Source of the DNA: Gordonia phthalatica
GTDB taxonomy: Bacteria > Actinomycetota > Actinomycetes > Mycobacteriales > Mycobacteriaceae
DNA: 64,000 nt
Assembly: GCF_001305675.1 (NCBI RefSeq)
Contig: NZ_CP011853.1
Coordinates: 1,426,001 to 1,490,000, forward strand
Reading direction: 5' to 3'
How positions within the stretch are numbered: the first letter of the stretch is position 1; each line of letters starts with the position of its first letter. The position numbers and the translations under genes were made by a program. The notes beneath the pieces were generated by a model. The model was not told the origin of the DNA. It was given only the letters and a program-made list of their open reading frames with translations, and searched no databases. Positions 53,013-61,271 of the stretch are shown one piece after another.

Positions 53013-53234
53013 GTCATCGAGGGTGCCACACGGCGTTGACCTGCGGTTGTGGGCACGCCGCCCGACGGTGGACTTCATCCTCAGTAAACGTTCAGGTCAG
53101 TGACAGGGACACCACATTCCGATGGGAGAGGGTAGACGTCAACAGCCTGGAAATATCGATCGTTCCGGGAGCGTTGACCAGGGGGAGAGCTCCGGGCCGC
53201 GCCGGACACGAAGAGAGGAACTGGCACCCGCACG

Positions 53235-53858
53235 ATGACCGTCCCGAAGATGAGCAAGGCACTCCACGACGATTCGGTCGGAGGCTTCCGAGGCACCGCA
53301 GGATTCGACGCCACCGGCGATCGCAACCTCATGCCCTCGTGGGACGAACTCGTCGCCGAGCACGCCGACCGCGTGTACCGGCTGGCCTACCGGCTGTCGG
53401 GCAATCAGCACGACGCCGAGGACCTCACGCAGGAGACCTTCATCCGCGTCTTCCGTTCGCTCACCCATTACAAGCCGGGCACCTTCGAGGGATGGCTCCA
53501 CCGGATCACCACGAACCTGTTCCTGGACATGGTTCGCCGCCGGAGCAAGATCCGCATGGAGGCGCTCGAGACCGAGTACGACCGCACCCCGGCCGACACG
53601 CCGGACCCGCAGCAGGCGTTCGCCGACGCGAACCTCGACCCGGACCTGCAGGCGGCCCTCGACTCGTTGGCACCGGAGTTCCGCGCCGCGGTGGTCCTGT
53701 GCGACATCGAAGGTCTCTCGTACGAGGAGGTCGGCGCCACGCTCGGCGTCAAGATGGGCACCGTCCGCAGCCGTATCCACCGCGGCCGCCAGGGCATCCG
53801 CCAGTTCCTCGCCGCTCGCGGCTACACCGACAGTCGTTCCGTCGCGGCCGCCGAGTGA
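53235..53858 (+). CDS. sigE: ECF RNA polymerase sigma factor SigE
   Basis: A 207-residue ECF sigma factor. Region 2 is DRVYRLAYRLSGNQHDAEDL, followed by TQETFIRVFRS; region 4 is EGLSYEEVGATLGVKMGTVR. It is strongly like M. tuberculosis SigE, which answers envelope stress. The N-terminus is uncertain: ATG 53235 keeps the FDATGDR segment shared with mycobacteria, with no good ribosome binding site; ATGs at 53250 and 53331 are possible. The 222-base gap upstream must hold the control region, but I see no clear promoter consensus there. Confidence 0.93.
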   Translation: MTVPKMSKALHDDSVGGFRGTAGFDATGDRNLMPSWDELVAEHADRVYRLAYRLSGNQHDAEDLTQETFIRVFRSLTHYKPGTFEGWLHRITTNLFLDMVRRRSKIRMEALETEYDRTPADTPDPQQAFADANLDPDLQAALDSLAPEFRAAVVLCDIEGLSYEEVGATLGVKMGTVRSRIHRGRQGIRQFLAARGYTDSRSVAAAE

Positions 53859-53946
53859 CCACGAGAACCCGCCGCTGCATCTTCCGCTACCCTGGTCAAT
53901 CGGACGGCACGATCGACGGGTGCGTGCGATGAAAGGGGTGACACCG

Positions 53947-54318
53947 ATGAGCCATAGCGCTGCCGGCCGCTTCCGCGGAAGTCGGCGATCCTCCGTTTCC
54001 TCGCCGCTGACACCGAACCCCGGATACGGTCGAACTGTGGGTTTCGCCTCGACCGAGCACCTGAACCCGGAAGCCGTCGTCGCATACGTCGACAACGAGT
54101 TGTCCCGGCAGGCCGCAGCACGCGCAGATGCGCACCTTGCGCTGTGTCATGACTGTTCTCGCGAGGTCGCCGCGCAGGCGCGGGCCCGCTCGATGCTGCA
54201 GACGTGCCGCAACGAGTTCGGCGTCCCCGACTCGCTGCGCGCCCAGCTGAGCCAGATCCCGACGCAGGAGATCGACCTGCGCGGCACCACCCGTCGACCC
54301 AACCGCTGGGGCCGCTGA
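53947..54318 (+). CDS. rseA: Zinc-binding anti-sigma factor (RseA-like)
   Basis: A 123-residue protein with the ZAS zinc motif H-x3-C-x2-C formed by histidine 63, cysteine 67 and cysteine 70 (DAHLALCHDC). It lies between sigE and htrA, the position of RseA (Rv1222), which holds SigE inactive until the cysteines are oxidised or it is degraded. It has no membrane segment. ATG 53947 was chosen because AAAGGGG lies 8 bases upstream; an ATG at 53929 and a GTG at 53920 are in frame. Confidence 0.9.
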   Translation: MSHSAAGRFRGSRRSSVSSPLTPNPGYGRTVGFASTEHLNPEAVVAYVDNELSRQAAARADAHLALCHDCSREVAAQARARSMLQTCRNEFGVPDSLRAQLSQIPTQEIDLRGTTRRPNRWGR

Positions 54319-54321
54319 CCC

Positions 54322-55794
54322 GTGACCGACACGCCTTCCTCGTCCGATCATCGGCCGACCGATCCGATGCTGCCCGCGACCCCACCGCAGACCGCGGCAC
54401 CTGCGGACGACGTCGCAGCGACCTTCGGCAGGCCCGACGGAGTGGAAGGCTCTTTCGCTCCCGGGGGAGCACCCGTCGATCGCCCGCAGCCGCACATCGC
54501 GCCGCCGGACCCGGTCCTGGCGGAGGCCTTCAGCCGCCCGGCGGGCGAGTCCGACACCCTGCAGCGCGATCCGTACGCCGTTCCCGAACCCGAAGACGTC
54601 CCGGAACCGGATCCGTGGCGGAGCGCTGACAGCACGGCGAGCCTGGCGTCGCCCGCCGTCGCCGCCGCGCCCGTCAACGGGCCGACGACCTTCGGACCCA
54701 AACTCGGCATCCGCGAGGTGCTGTTCGGCGGTCGCGTGCACTGGTGGGCGCTCGCCACCCTCGGCGTCCTGACTCTCCTCGTCGGCATGTTCGGCGGTCT
54801 CGTGGGGCGGTGGACGGCGGAGGTCGTGACCCCGCTGCACTCGAACTCGGTCAAGCTCGACGGGTCGGCCCCCGACACCGACGAATCGCGCGGTGCGGTC
54901 GCGCGGGTGGTGAAGGCCGCCCAGAAGTCGGTCGTCACGGTGGAGGTCCGCACGGCGGTCGACGGCGGGTCCGGCTCCGGCTTCATCGTCGACAAGGCCG
55001 GCTACATCGTCACGAACAACCACGTGATCTCGAAGGCCGCCAACGACTCCAAGGCCAAGCTCGAAGTGGTCTTCTTCGACCGGCAGCGCGTTCCCGCCCG
55101 CATCGTCGGCCGCGACATCCGCACCGACCTCGCCGTCCTCAAGGTCGACGACGTCGCCGACCTGACCGTCGCGAAGCTCGGCGACTCCGACAAGGTGCAG
55201 ATCGGCGAGGAGGTGATCGCCTTCGGATCGCCGCTCGGCTTCGACAAGACGGTCACCAGCGGCATCGTCAGCGCGGTCGGCCGCGCCGTTCCGCTGCGCC
55301 CCGATGCCGACTCCGACACCGACGCCGTCATCAACGCCATCCAGACCGACGCCGCGATCAACCCCGGAAACTCGGGCGGTCCGCTGCTCAACGACGACGC
55401 GCAGGTCATCGGCGTCAACACCGCGGGTGCGATGACCGGTGGCGGGTCCATCGGCCTCGGCTTCGCGATCCCGATCAGTGAGGCCATCCCGATCGCCAAC
55501 ACTTTGATCAAGACCGGCAAGGTCAATCACCCGACGATCGGGATCAGCGCCAGCACGGTCCGCAACGATCGGATCTTCGGCGCTCAGGTGCGCGACGTCG
55601 CCGACGGCAGTGCCGCGGCGCGTGCGGGACTGCGCGAGGGCGACGTGATCACGAAGTTCGACGGCAAGCACATCGAGGGCGCCGACGAGTTGACCGTCGC
55701 CGTCCGGACGTCGAAAATCGATGAGGCGGTGAAGTTCACCTACTGGCGCGACGGCCGGTATTTCGATGGTGAGATCACCCCGGTCAGCGACTAG
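54322..55794 (+). CDS. htrA: HtrA-like membrane-anchored serine protease
   Basis: A 490-residue protease. About 130 residues of Pro/Ala-rich cytoplasmic tail precede a membrane helix at about 141-163, so the protease is outside. The catalytic triad is histidine 234 (VTNNHVIS), aspartate 269 (RTDLAVLKV) and serine 351 (NPGNSGGPLL). A PDZ domain ends the protein (about 395-485). It degrades or refolds damaged envelope proteins and, in mycobacteria, is part of the SigE stress regulon. The GTG is 3 bases past the anti-sigma stop. Confidence 0.95.
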   Translation: MTDTPSSSDHRPTDPMLPATPPQTAAPADDVAATFGRPDGVEGSFAPGGAPVDRPQPHIAPPDPVLAEAFSRPAGESDTLQRDPYAVPEPEDVPEPDPWRSADSTASLASPAVAAAPVNGPTTFGPKLGIREVLFGGRVHWWALATLGVLTLLVGMFGGLVGRWTAEVVTPLHSNSVKLDGSAPDTDESRGAVARVVKAAQKSVVTVEVRTAVDGGSGSGFIVDKAGYIVTNNHVISKAANDSKAKLEVVFFDRQRVPARIVGRDIRTDLAVLKVDDVADLTVAKLGDSDKVQIGEEVIAFGSPLGFDKTVTSGIVSAVGRAVPLRPDADSDTDAVINAIQTDAAINPGNSGGPLLNDDAQVIGVNTAGAMTGGGSIGLGFAIPISEAIPIANTLIKTGKVNHPTIGISASTVRNDRIFGAQVRDVADGSAAARAGLREGDVITKFDGKHIEGADELTVAVRTSKIDEAVKFTYWRDGRYFDGEITPVSD

Positions 55795-55833
55795 CCGACC
55801 GCGTCAGCTCGGGTGTGAAGAAGGCGAAGAACC

Positions 55834-56268
55834 ATGTTCAGCAGTGTCGGATGGGGTGAGATCCTCATCCTCTTGGCGGCCGCCCTCATCATTCTGGGAC
55901 CGGAACGCCTCCCGGGCGCCGTCTCGTGGGTGATGGGCACCATCCGCAAGGTTCGCGACTACGCCACCGACGCCACGTCCAACCTTGAGAACGAGATCGG
56001 CGCCGACTTCGACGACATCCGCAAGCCGCTGAGCCAACTCAACGAACTCCGGCAGATGACGCCGAAGGCCATCGTCACCAAACATCTTTTCGACGGCGAC
56101 TCGTCCTCGATCGACGACATGGGGAAGTCGGTCCGCGAGACCCTGGACATCAGCCGGACCCATCGCAGTGTCTCGGCACCGACGAACGACACTCCCAAGC
56201 CGACGTCCGCTCCCGCCGCCGCACCGCAGGCACCGCGTCACGATGTGACGGACTGGGACGCTACGTAG
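55834..56268 (+). CDS. tatB: Twin-arginine translocase subunit TatB
   Basis: A 144-residue protein with an N-terminal membrane helix (WGEILILLAAALIILGPERL), the TatA/B motif GPERLPG, and an amphipathic helix with a charged and Pro/Ala-rich tail. TatB binds twin-arginine signal peptides with TatC. Following sigE-rseA-htrA, it matches Rv1224. TatA and TatC are not in the window. Confidence 0.93.
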   Translation: MFSSVGWGEILILLAAALIILGPERLPGAVSWVMGTIRKVRDYATDATSNLENEIGADFDDIRKPLSQLNELRQMTPKAIVTKHLFDGDSSSIDDMGKSVRETLDISRTHRSVSAPTNDTPKPTSAPAAAPQAPRHDVTDWDAT

Positions 56269-56348
56269 TGGAGCCGAGTTCACCTGGTCTCGACGGACGC
56301 CAGACGCCTATGGCCTCTGACGTCCGCTCGACCTGTCGCTCCGCTCCA

Positions 56349-57491
56349 TCAGTGCTTCGTCGGATCCAGACTGAGGCTCATGCCCGCCAGGCCGCGGCGA
56401 CGGACCGCGAGCTTGTCGGCGATGGCGCGCAGGGCCGAGCCGGAGGCCGACTCGGGATCGGACAGCACGACCGGCGTGCCGGCGTCTCCACCCTCGCGGA
56501 GCGCCTGTTCCAGCGGCACCTGGCCGAGGAGTTCAACGGTCGAACCGACCGCGCGGGTCAGTCGCTCGGCCACCTTGGCGCCGCCGCCGGAGCCGAAGGG
56601 TTCGATGCGCGAACCGTCGGGCAGTTCCATCCACGACATGTTCTCGACCACGCCGAGGATGCGCTGGCGGGTCTGCAGGGCGATGGCGCCCGCGCGTTCG
56701 GCGACCTCGGCGGCCGCCTGCTGCGGCGTGGTGACGACCAGGATCTCGGCGCCGGGGATCAGCTGCGCGACGGAGATCGCGACGTCGCCGGTGCCGGGCG
56801 GGAGGTCGAGGAGGAGGACGTCCAGATCGCCCCAGAAGACGTCGGCCAGGAACTGCTGCAGTGCGCGGTGCAGCATGGGGCCGCGCCAGGTGACGGGGGT
56901 GTTGCCGTCGGTGAACTGGCCGATCGAGATGAAGCGGACGCCGTGGCTCTGCGGCGGCATGATCATCGACTCGACTTGCGTCGGCTTCTGATCGCTGCCG
57001 AGCATGCGGGGCACGCTGTGGCCGTAGATGTCGGCGTCGAGCACGCCGACGGTGAGGCCGCGGTCGGCGAGAGCGGCTGCCAGGTTGACGGTCACGCTCG
57101 ACTTGCCGACGCCGCCCTTGCCGGAGGCGATGGCGTACACGCGAGTCAGGTTCCCGGGCTTGGAGAACGGGATCTCCGGCTCCGGCCGGTCGCCGCGCAG
57201 CTTCTTGCGCAGTTCGGTGCGCTGCTCGTCGCTCATGACGTCGAGCTCCACCCGGACCGTGCCGACTCCGGGGACGTCCGCGACGGCGCTCTCGACGTTC
57301 TGCGAGATCTTCGTCTTCAACGGACAACCGGCCGTGGTCAGAAAGATCCCGACATCGACGGTGCCGTCGTCGCCGACGGCGACGGATTTCACCATTCCGA
57401 GTTCGGTGATCGGACGGCCGATCTCCGGATCCATCACCTTGCTCAGTGCGGACCGGACGGTGGATTCAGTGGGGGTGGCTGGGCTGGTCAC
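56349..57491 (-). CDS. mrp: Mrp/ApbC-type iron-sulphur carrier ATPase
   Basis: A 380-residue P-loop ATPase. Residues 10-80 are a MIP18-like domain (GCPLKTKI), followed by the deviant Walker A loop GKGGVGKS at 124-131 and LLLDLPPGTGD. It carries iron-sulphur clusters to target proteins. The GTG at 57491 has GGAGG only 1 base before it; TATGGT 6 bases upstream may instead be the -10 box of a leaderless mRNA. It matches Rv1229c and converges on tatB with an 80-base gap. Confidence 0.94.
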   Translation of the reverse strand: MTSPATPTESTVRSALSKVMDPEIGRPITELGMVKSVAVGDDGTVDVGIFLTTAGCPLKTKISQNVESAVADVPGVGTVRVELDVMSDEQRTELRKKLRGDRPEPEIPFSKPGNLTRVYAIASGKGGVGKSSVTVNLAAALADRGLTVGVLDADIYGHSVPRMLGSDQKPTQVESMIMPPQSHGVRFISIGQFTDGNTPVTWRGPMLHRALQQFLADVFWGDLDVLLLDLPPGTGDVAISVAQLIPGAEILVVTTPQQAAAEVAERAGAIALQTRQRILGVVENMSWMELPDGSRIEPFGSGGGAKVAERLTRAVGSTVELLGQVPLEQALREGGDAGTPVVLSDPESASGSALRAIADKLAVRRRGLAGMSLSLDPTKH

Positions 57492-57533
57492 GCCTCCACC
57501 ATAGCCCCGCTGAGACGGCTGCGGCTGTTCGCC

Positions 57534-58649
57534 TCAGCGGTGGGGGACGGGCTTCGACGCTGACGGCTTTGCCGGAGCCTTCGGCTTCGGCTTCTGCTGG
57601 GGCGCAGGGGCGGGAACGAGGCCCGGCGGGAGGCAGATCGGACCGAGGCAGTTCGGCTTCGGCTTGGGCTTGCTCGTGCTGGGAGAGGTCGACGATTCCG
57701 GCGTCGACGGCTTGGTCGACTCGCCGGGCTTCTTCTTGTCGTCCTTCTTGGGCTTCTTGTTCTTGTCCTTGTCGGACGGTGCCGCGGACATCTCCGGGAT
57801 GGGCGTCGTCGGCATCACGCCGGCGGCGTAGGCCGCGGCCCACGCGAGGACGTTGTTCGCGTACGGCACCGACCGGTTGTAACGCAGGACGTTGTTGACG
57901 CGGTTCGGTGCGGCCATGATGTCGGTGACCCCGGCGCACAGGTATCGGCCCGCGGAGTAGGTCGCGTCGAAGATGTTGTCGGGATCGGCCTTGCCGTCGC
58001 CGTTGGCGTCGGAGCCCCAGGCGGCCCAGGTGCTCGGGATGAACTGCATCGGACCCATGGCGCGGGCGTACCCGTTGCCGTGCTTGATGACCTCGTTGCC
58101 CGCGAGGCTGCCGTCGAGCACGGGGCCGCGGATGGCGCTGCGGCTGTTGCCGTAGGCGTCCACGTTTCCGTTGCCCGCGTGACCGGACTCGATGCGGCCG
58201 ATGCCGGCCAGGAGGAACCACGGCAGCTTGCACTGCGGCGTCTCGGCGGCGACGCGGGTGGCGGCCAGCTTGTACGCCTTGAGGACGATGCCGGGGATCC
58301 CGAGCGGGCCGGAGGGCAGGTTGGCGGCCAGGCGGAACTGTGCGGGGCCGTCACTGATCGACGGATCGGACGGATCCGCGGGGGGAGCGAAGCCGACGAG
58401 AGTCGCGGTGCCCGCGGGCACGGTCATCGCGGTCTTGCTCGCGGCCAGTTCGGCGCGGTCGCCTGCGAGGTCGACGCTGGAGACGGAGGCCGGGGCCATC
58501 GACAGATCTGCGGGTGAGGCGGGGGTGACGCTGGAGACGGTGCCGCCGAGGACGACAGCGCCGATGGCGGCGGTTGCGGTGCCGACGGCCAGGCCACGGC
58601 GCGACAGGTGCACACGGTTCGGGCGGTCACGCCACAAAGTCATCCCCAT
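57534..58649 (-). CDS. Secreted lytic transglycosylase (SLT domain)
   Basis: A 371-residue protein with a possible twin-arginine signal peptide (HLSRRGLAVGTATAAIGAVV, then VTPASPA). The transglycosylase domain (about 135-290) has catalytic glutamate 154 (IGRIESGHAG) and GPMQFIPSTWAAWGSDANGD. The C-terminal 90 residues are a Lys/Pro/Ser-rich tail likely to span or contact the wall. It cleaves peptidoglycan, and corresponds to Rv1230c. ATG 58649 and 58643 are both in frame; neither has a strong ribosome binding site. A 132-base gap upstream has a hairpin (58680-58702) of unknown use. Confidence 0.88.
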   Translation of the reverse strand: MGMTLWRDRPNRVHLSRRGLAVGTATAAIGAVVLGGTVSSVTPASPADLSMAPASVSSVDLAGDRAELAASKTAMTVPAGTATLVGFAPPADPSDPSISDGPAQFRLAANLPSGPLGIPGIVLKAYKLAATRVAAETPQCKLPWFLLAGIGRIESGHAGNGNVDAYGNSRSAIRGPVLDGSLAGNEVIKHGNGYARAMGPMQFIPSTWAAWGSDANGDGKADPDNIFDATYSAGRYLCAGVTDIMAAPNRVNNVLRYNRSVPYANNVLAWAAAYAAGVMPTTPIPEMSAAPSDKDKNKKPKKDDKKKPGESTKPSTPESSTSPSTSKPKPKPNCLGPICLPPGLVPAPAPQQKPKPKAPAKPSASKPVPHR

Positions 58650-58781
58650 ACAGCTTTCTCTGTTCCGCTTACTCGTCCTCGACACGGGATCACCGCGTGT
58701 CGCTGACGTCGAATCAGAGGGAAGTCTGCAATCATCCCCCCGTCCGACTGTGAGCAAGCATACATGCGATGGTTTCTGCGG

Positions 58782-59303
58782 TCATGTCGGATCGGAATCT
58801 TCGGCCTTCGCCAGTCTCTCGGTGATGCGGTCGGTGATGCGATCGGCGAGCTCGTCGACCAGATCGTCGAGCTCGTGCCGCATGTAGTCGCGGGTCACGG
58901 TGTCGCCCACCGCGAGTCGGACCGCGGCGAGTTCGCGCGCCAGGAACTCGGTGTCGTCCTTCGTCTGCGCGGCTCGGGCCCGGTCCTCCTCGAGGGACAC
59001 GCGGTCGCGGTTCTCCTGACGGTTCTGCGCCAGCAGGATCAGCGGGGCGGCGTAGGCGGCCTGCGTCGAGAACGCGAGGTTCAACAGGATGAACGGGTAC
59101 GGGTCCCATTCGAAGGCGAAGATCCCGATGTTGAGCGCGATCCACACGATCACGATGACGGTCTGGATCGCCAGATAGCGTCCGGTGCCGAGGAAGCGGG
59201 CGATGCGCTCGCTGTACACGCCGACGACGTCGGAGTCGAGGTTGAAGCTGATCCGGGTGCGATGGGTGCTGGGCGTGTCGAGGTGGCGGCCGACAGGGCT
59301 CAT
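58782..59303 (-). CDS. DUF1003 membrane protein
   Basis: A 173-residue protein with two membrane helices (about residues 43-63 and 68-92), the DUF1003 core (ALNIGIFAFEWDPYPFILLN, then LAFSTQAAYAAPLILLAQNR), and a long charged C-terminal helix (about 95-170) that may form a coiled coil. Function unknown. Its start overlaps the stop of the MgtE-like gene as ATGA, so both are translated together; the same pair occurs in M. tuberculosis (Rv1231c-Rv1232c). Confidence 0.9.
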   Translation of the reverse strand: MSPVGRHLDTPSTHRTRISFNLDSDVVGVYSERIARFLGTGRYLAIQTVIVIVWIALNIGIFAFEWDPYPFILLNLAFSTQAAYAAPLILLAQNRQENRDRVSLEEDRARAAQTKDDTEFLARELAAVRLAVGDTVTRDYMRHELDDLVDELADRITDRITERLAKAEDSDPT

Positions 59304-60580
59304 CGATCGGTGCCTTCCAGGTCGGTCTCACGCCAGTCGCGCGGGAGCATTGCGTCGAGGAGATCGTCGACCACCACGGCGCCCAGCAGGTGGCCGTCGT
59401 CGTCGATGACCGGTGCCGACACCAGGTTGTACGTGGCGAAGAACCGGGCCATCTTATCGAGCGTGTCGCCCGGCAGCAGTCGGGGAATCTCCTTGTCGAG
59501 GATGCCGCCGACGAGGTTGGCCGGCGGCTCGCGGAGCAGGGCCTGGGTGTGCACCGCGCCCAGGAACTTGCCCGTCGGTGTGTTGGTGGGAGGTCGGACC
59601 ACGAACACCATGCTGGCCGCTGCCGAGTTGATGTCGGGGTCGCGGACCCGCGCCAGCGCTTCGGAGACCGTCGCATTGGCGGTCAGGATCAACGGTTCCG
59701 GTGTCATCACGCCGCCCGCGGTGTCGGGGGAGTGCAGGAGCAGTCGACGCACCGACTCGACGTCCTCGGGATCCATCCGGGCCAGGAACGCCTCGGCCTC
59801 GGCCTGCGGCAGTTCGCCCATCAGGTCGGCCACGTCGTCCGGGTCCATCGCCTCCAGGACGTCGGCGGCCCGGTCGGGTTCCACGCTGCCGAGGATGGCG
59901 CTCTGGTCGTCGGTCGGCATCTCCTGGAGGACGTCGGCCAGGCGTTCGTTGTCGAACGCCGAGGCGATCTCGTTGCGGCGCTTGTTCGGCAGTTCGCGGA
60001 GCGCGTGCGCGACGTCGGCCGGGCGCATGTCCTCGAACTGGGCGAGGGCCATCTCCACGCCCTGTCCCGGTCGAGACAGTTCCAGGGTGCTGATGCCGTG
60101 CACGTGGCGCCACTGGACGACGATCGTCTCGCCGCGTCGTCGCAACCCCTTGCGGAGCGTGCGGAGCGCGACGCGGTTTACCATCCAGTCGCGGGTGCGG
60201 GTCTGTTCGATGGCGAGGTCGACCACGGTCAAGTCCTCGCCCGCGAGTTCGGGGTAGTCCGGATCGTCGACCCGCGCACGCGTGTCCAGCACCTGACCGA
60301 CGGCCAGGGCCTCGTTCGGCCGCAGGCGGAGCCGTCGAAGATTGACGTGACCGGTCGTCAGAGTGACCGCGTCGGGCTCGATGCTGGTCACCCGCAGCAT
60401 CGGCACGAAGATGCGGCGGCGCGTCGTCAACTCGACGGCGAGGCCGAGGACGCGGGGCTGTTTTCCGGGCATGTGCATCGACACGACGACGTCGCGGACG
60501 CGGCCGATCGATTCGCCATCGGGGCCGAGCACGGCGAGGCCGACTAGTCTGGCCACAAAGACCTTGAGGGCGGGCGTCAT
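59300..60580 (-). CDS. MgtE N-domain/CBS protein without membrane channel
   Basis: A 426-residue soluble protein. Residues 10-75 are PRC-barrel-like (GLAVLGPDGESIGRVRD), about 160-290 an MgtE intracellular N-domain (DMRPADVAHALRELPNKRR), and about 290-420 two CBS repeats (VMTPEPLILTANATVSEALA; APVIDDDGHLLGAVVVDDLL). The magnesium-channel helices of MgtE are absent. It may sense Mg2+ or nucleotides for the DUF1003 membrane partner, whose start it overlaps. It matches Rv1232c. No RNA-based control is evident. Confidence 0.88.
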   Translation of the reverse strand: MTPALKVFVARLVGLAVLGPDGESIGRVRDVVVSMHMPGKQPRVLGLAVELTTRRRIFVPMLRVTSIEPDAVTLTTGHVNLRRLRLRPNEALAVGQVLDTRARVDDPDYPELAGEDLTVVDLAIEQTRTRDWMVNRVALRTLRKGLRRRGETIVVQWRHVHGISTLELSRPGQGVEMALAQFEDMRPADVAHALRELPNKRRNEIASAFDNERLADVLQEMPTDDQSAILGSVEPDRAADVLEAMDPDDVADLMGELPQAEAEAFLARMDPEDVESVRRLLLHSPDTAGGVMTPEPLILTANATVSEALARVRDPDINSAAASMVFVVRPPTNTPTGKFLGAVHTQALLREPPANLVGGILDKEIPRLLPGDTLDKMARFFATYNLVSAPVIDDDGHLLGAVVVDDLLDAMLPRDWRETDLEGTDR

Positions 60581-60617
60581 GCGTCAAGCCTAGAGTCATC
60601 CCAACCCTGGAGCCGAA

Positions 60618-61094
60618 ATGACGAATCCGATGCGACAGACCCCGGGCCTCCCGACGCCGCCCAAGGGATGGCCGGTGGGCTCCTACGACACCTACGCGCA
60701 GGCGCAACGAGCTGTGGATTACCTGTCGGACAACGAGTTCGCCGTCGAGAACCTGACGATCGTCGGCGTCGACCTGATGCAGGTGGAGCGCGTCCTCGGT
60801 CGGCTCACCTGGAGCAAGGTGATCGTCGGCGGCCTCGGATCGGGTGCGTGGTTGGGCGCCTTCTTCGGCCTGCTGATGACGTTGGTCGCCGGATCCACCT
60901 GGACGCCCATTCTCATCGGCGTCGGCGCAGGCATGGTCTTCGGTCTCATCAGCGCCGCGGTCCCGTACGCGGCGACCCGGGGGCAGCGCGACTTCACCTC
61001 GACGATGCAGCTGGTGGCCGGCCGATACGACGTCCTGTGCGACCCGCGTGCAGCGGAGAAGGCACGAGACATGTTGGCGCGCCTGGCGATCTAG
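60618..61094 (+). CDS. General stress protein with glycine-zipper membrane pair
   Basis: A 158-residue protein. GSYDTYAQAQRAVDYLSDNE and VENLTIVGVDL form a YflT-like (PF11181) N-terminal domain; two membrane helices (about 72-93 and 96-116) are rich in glycine (GGLGSGAWLGAFFG). It is the counterpart of Rv1234. GGAGCC lies just before the ATG. It is divergent from the MgtE/CBS gene by a 37-base gap, so both share a promoter region. Function not known. Confidence 0.85.
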   Translation: MTNPMRQTPGLPTPPKGWPVGSYDTYAQAQRAVDYLSDNEFAVENLTIVGVDLMQVERVLGRLTWSKVIVGGLGSGAWLGAFFGLLMTLVAGSTWTPILIGVGAGMVFGLISAAVPYAATRGQRDFTSTMQLVAGRYDVLCDPRAAEKARDMLARLAI

Positions 61095-61186
61095 CTCCTC
61101 GGCCCGGACGGAGGGCCTTCACCTCGTCGAAATGTCACCGATTGGACACGACTCACCCGAGTCTTCCGATCGTGTGCGCTGTGTCA

Positions 61187-61198
61187 CCCACCGGTGGG
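61187..61198. promoter_or_regulatory. CCCACCGGTGGG palindrome upstream of lpqY
   Basis: A perfect 12-bp palindrome lies about 75 bases before lpqY in the 177-base gap. A possible -10 (GATAAC) follows it. It is a candidate repressor site for the trehalose importer; this is inferred from position only. Confidence 0.35.
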
Positions 61199-61271
61199 AT
61201 AACGTATGGCCCACATCAGTTTTCACAGCTGTTTCTTAGACGAGGGTCGAAGGTAGGAGGCTGGCAGCGAG

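Noticed and set aside
53013..53234. SigE-type autoregulatory promoter before sigE
   Set aside because: No GGAAC and GTT pair with 16-18-base spacing was found; GGAAAT at about 53150 has too short a gap to GTT.
58650..58781. Cyclic-di-AMP (ydaO-type) riboswitch before the lytic transglycosylase
   Set aside because: Such leaders precede wall hydrolases in actinobacteria, but the conserved blocks are not present; only a simple hairpin is seen.
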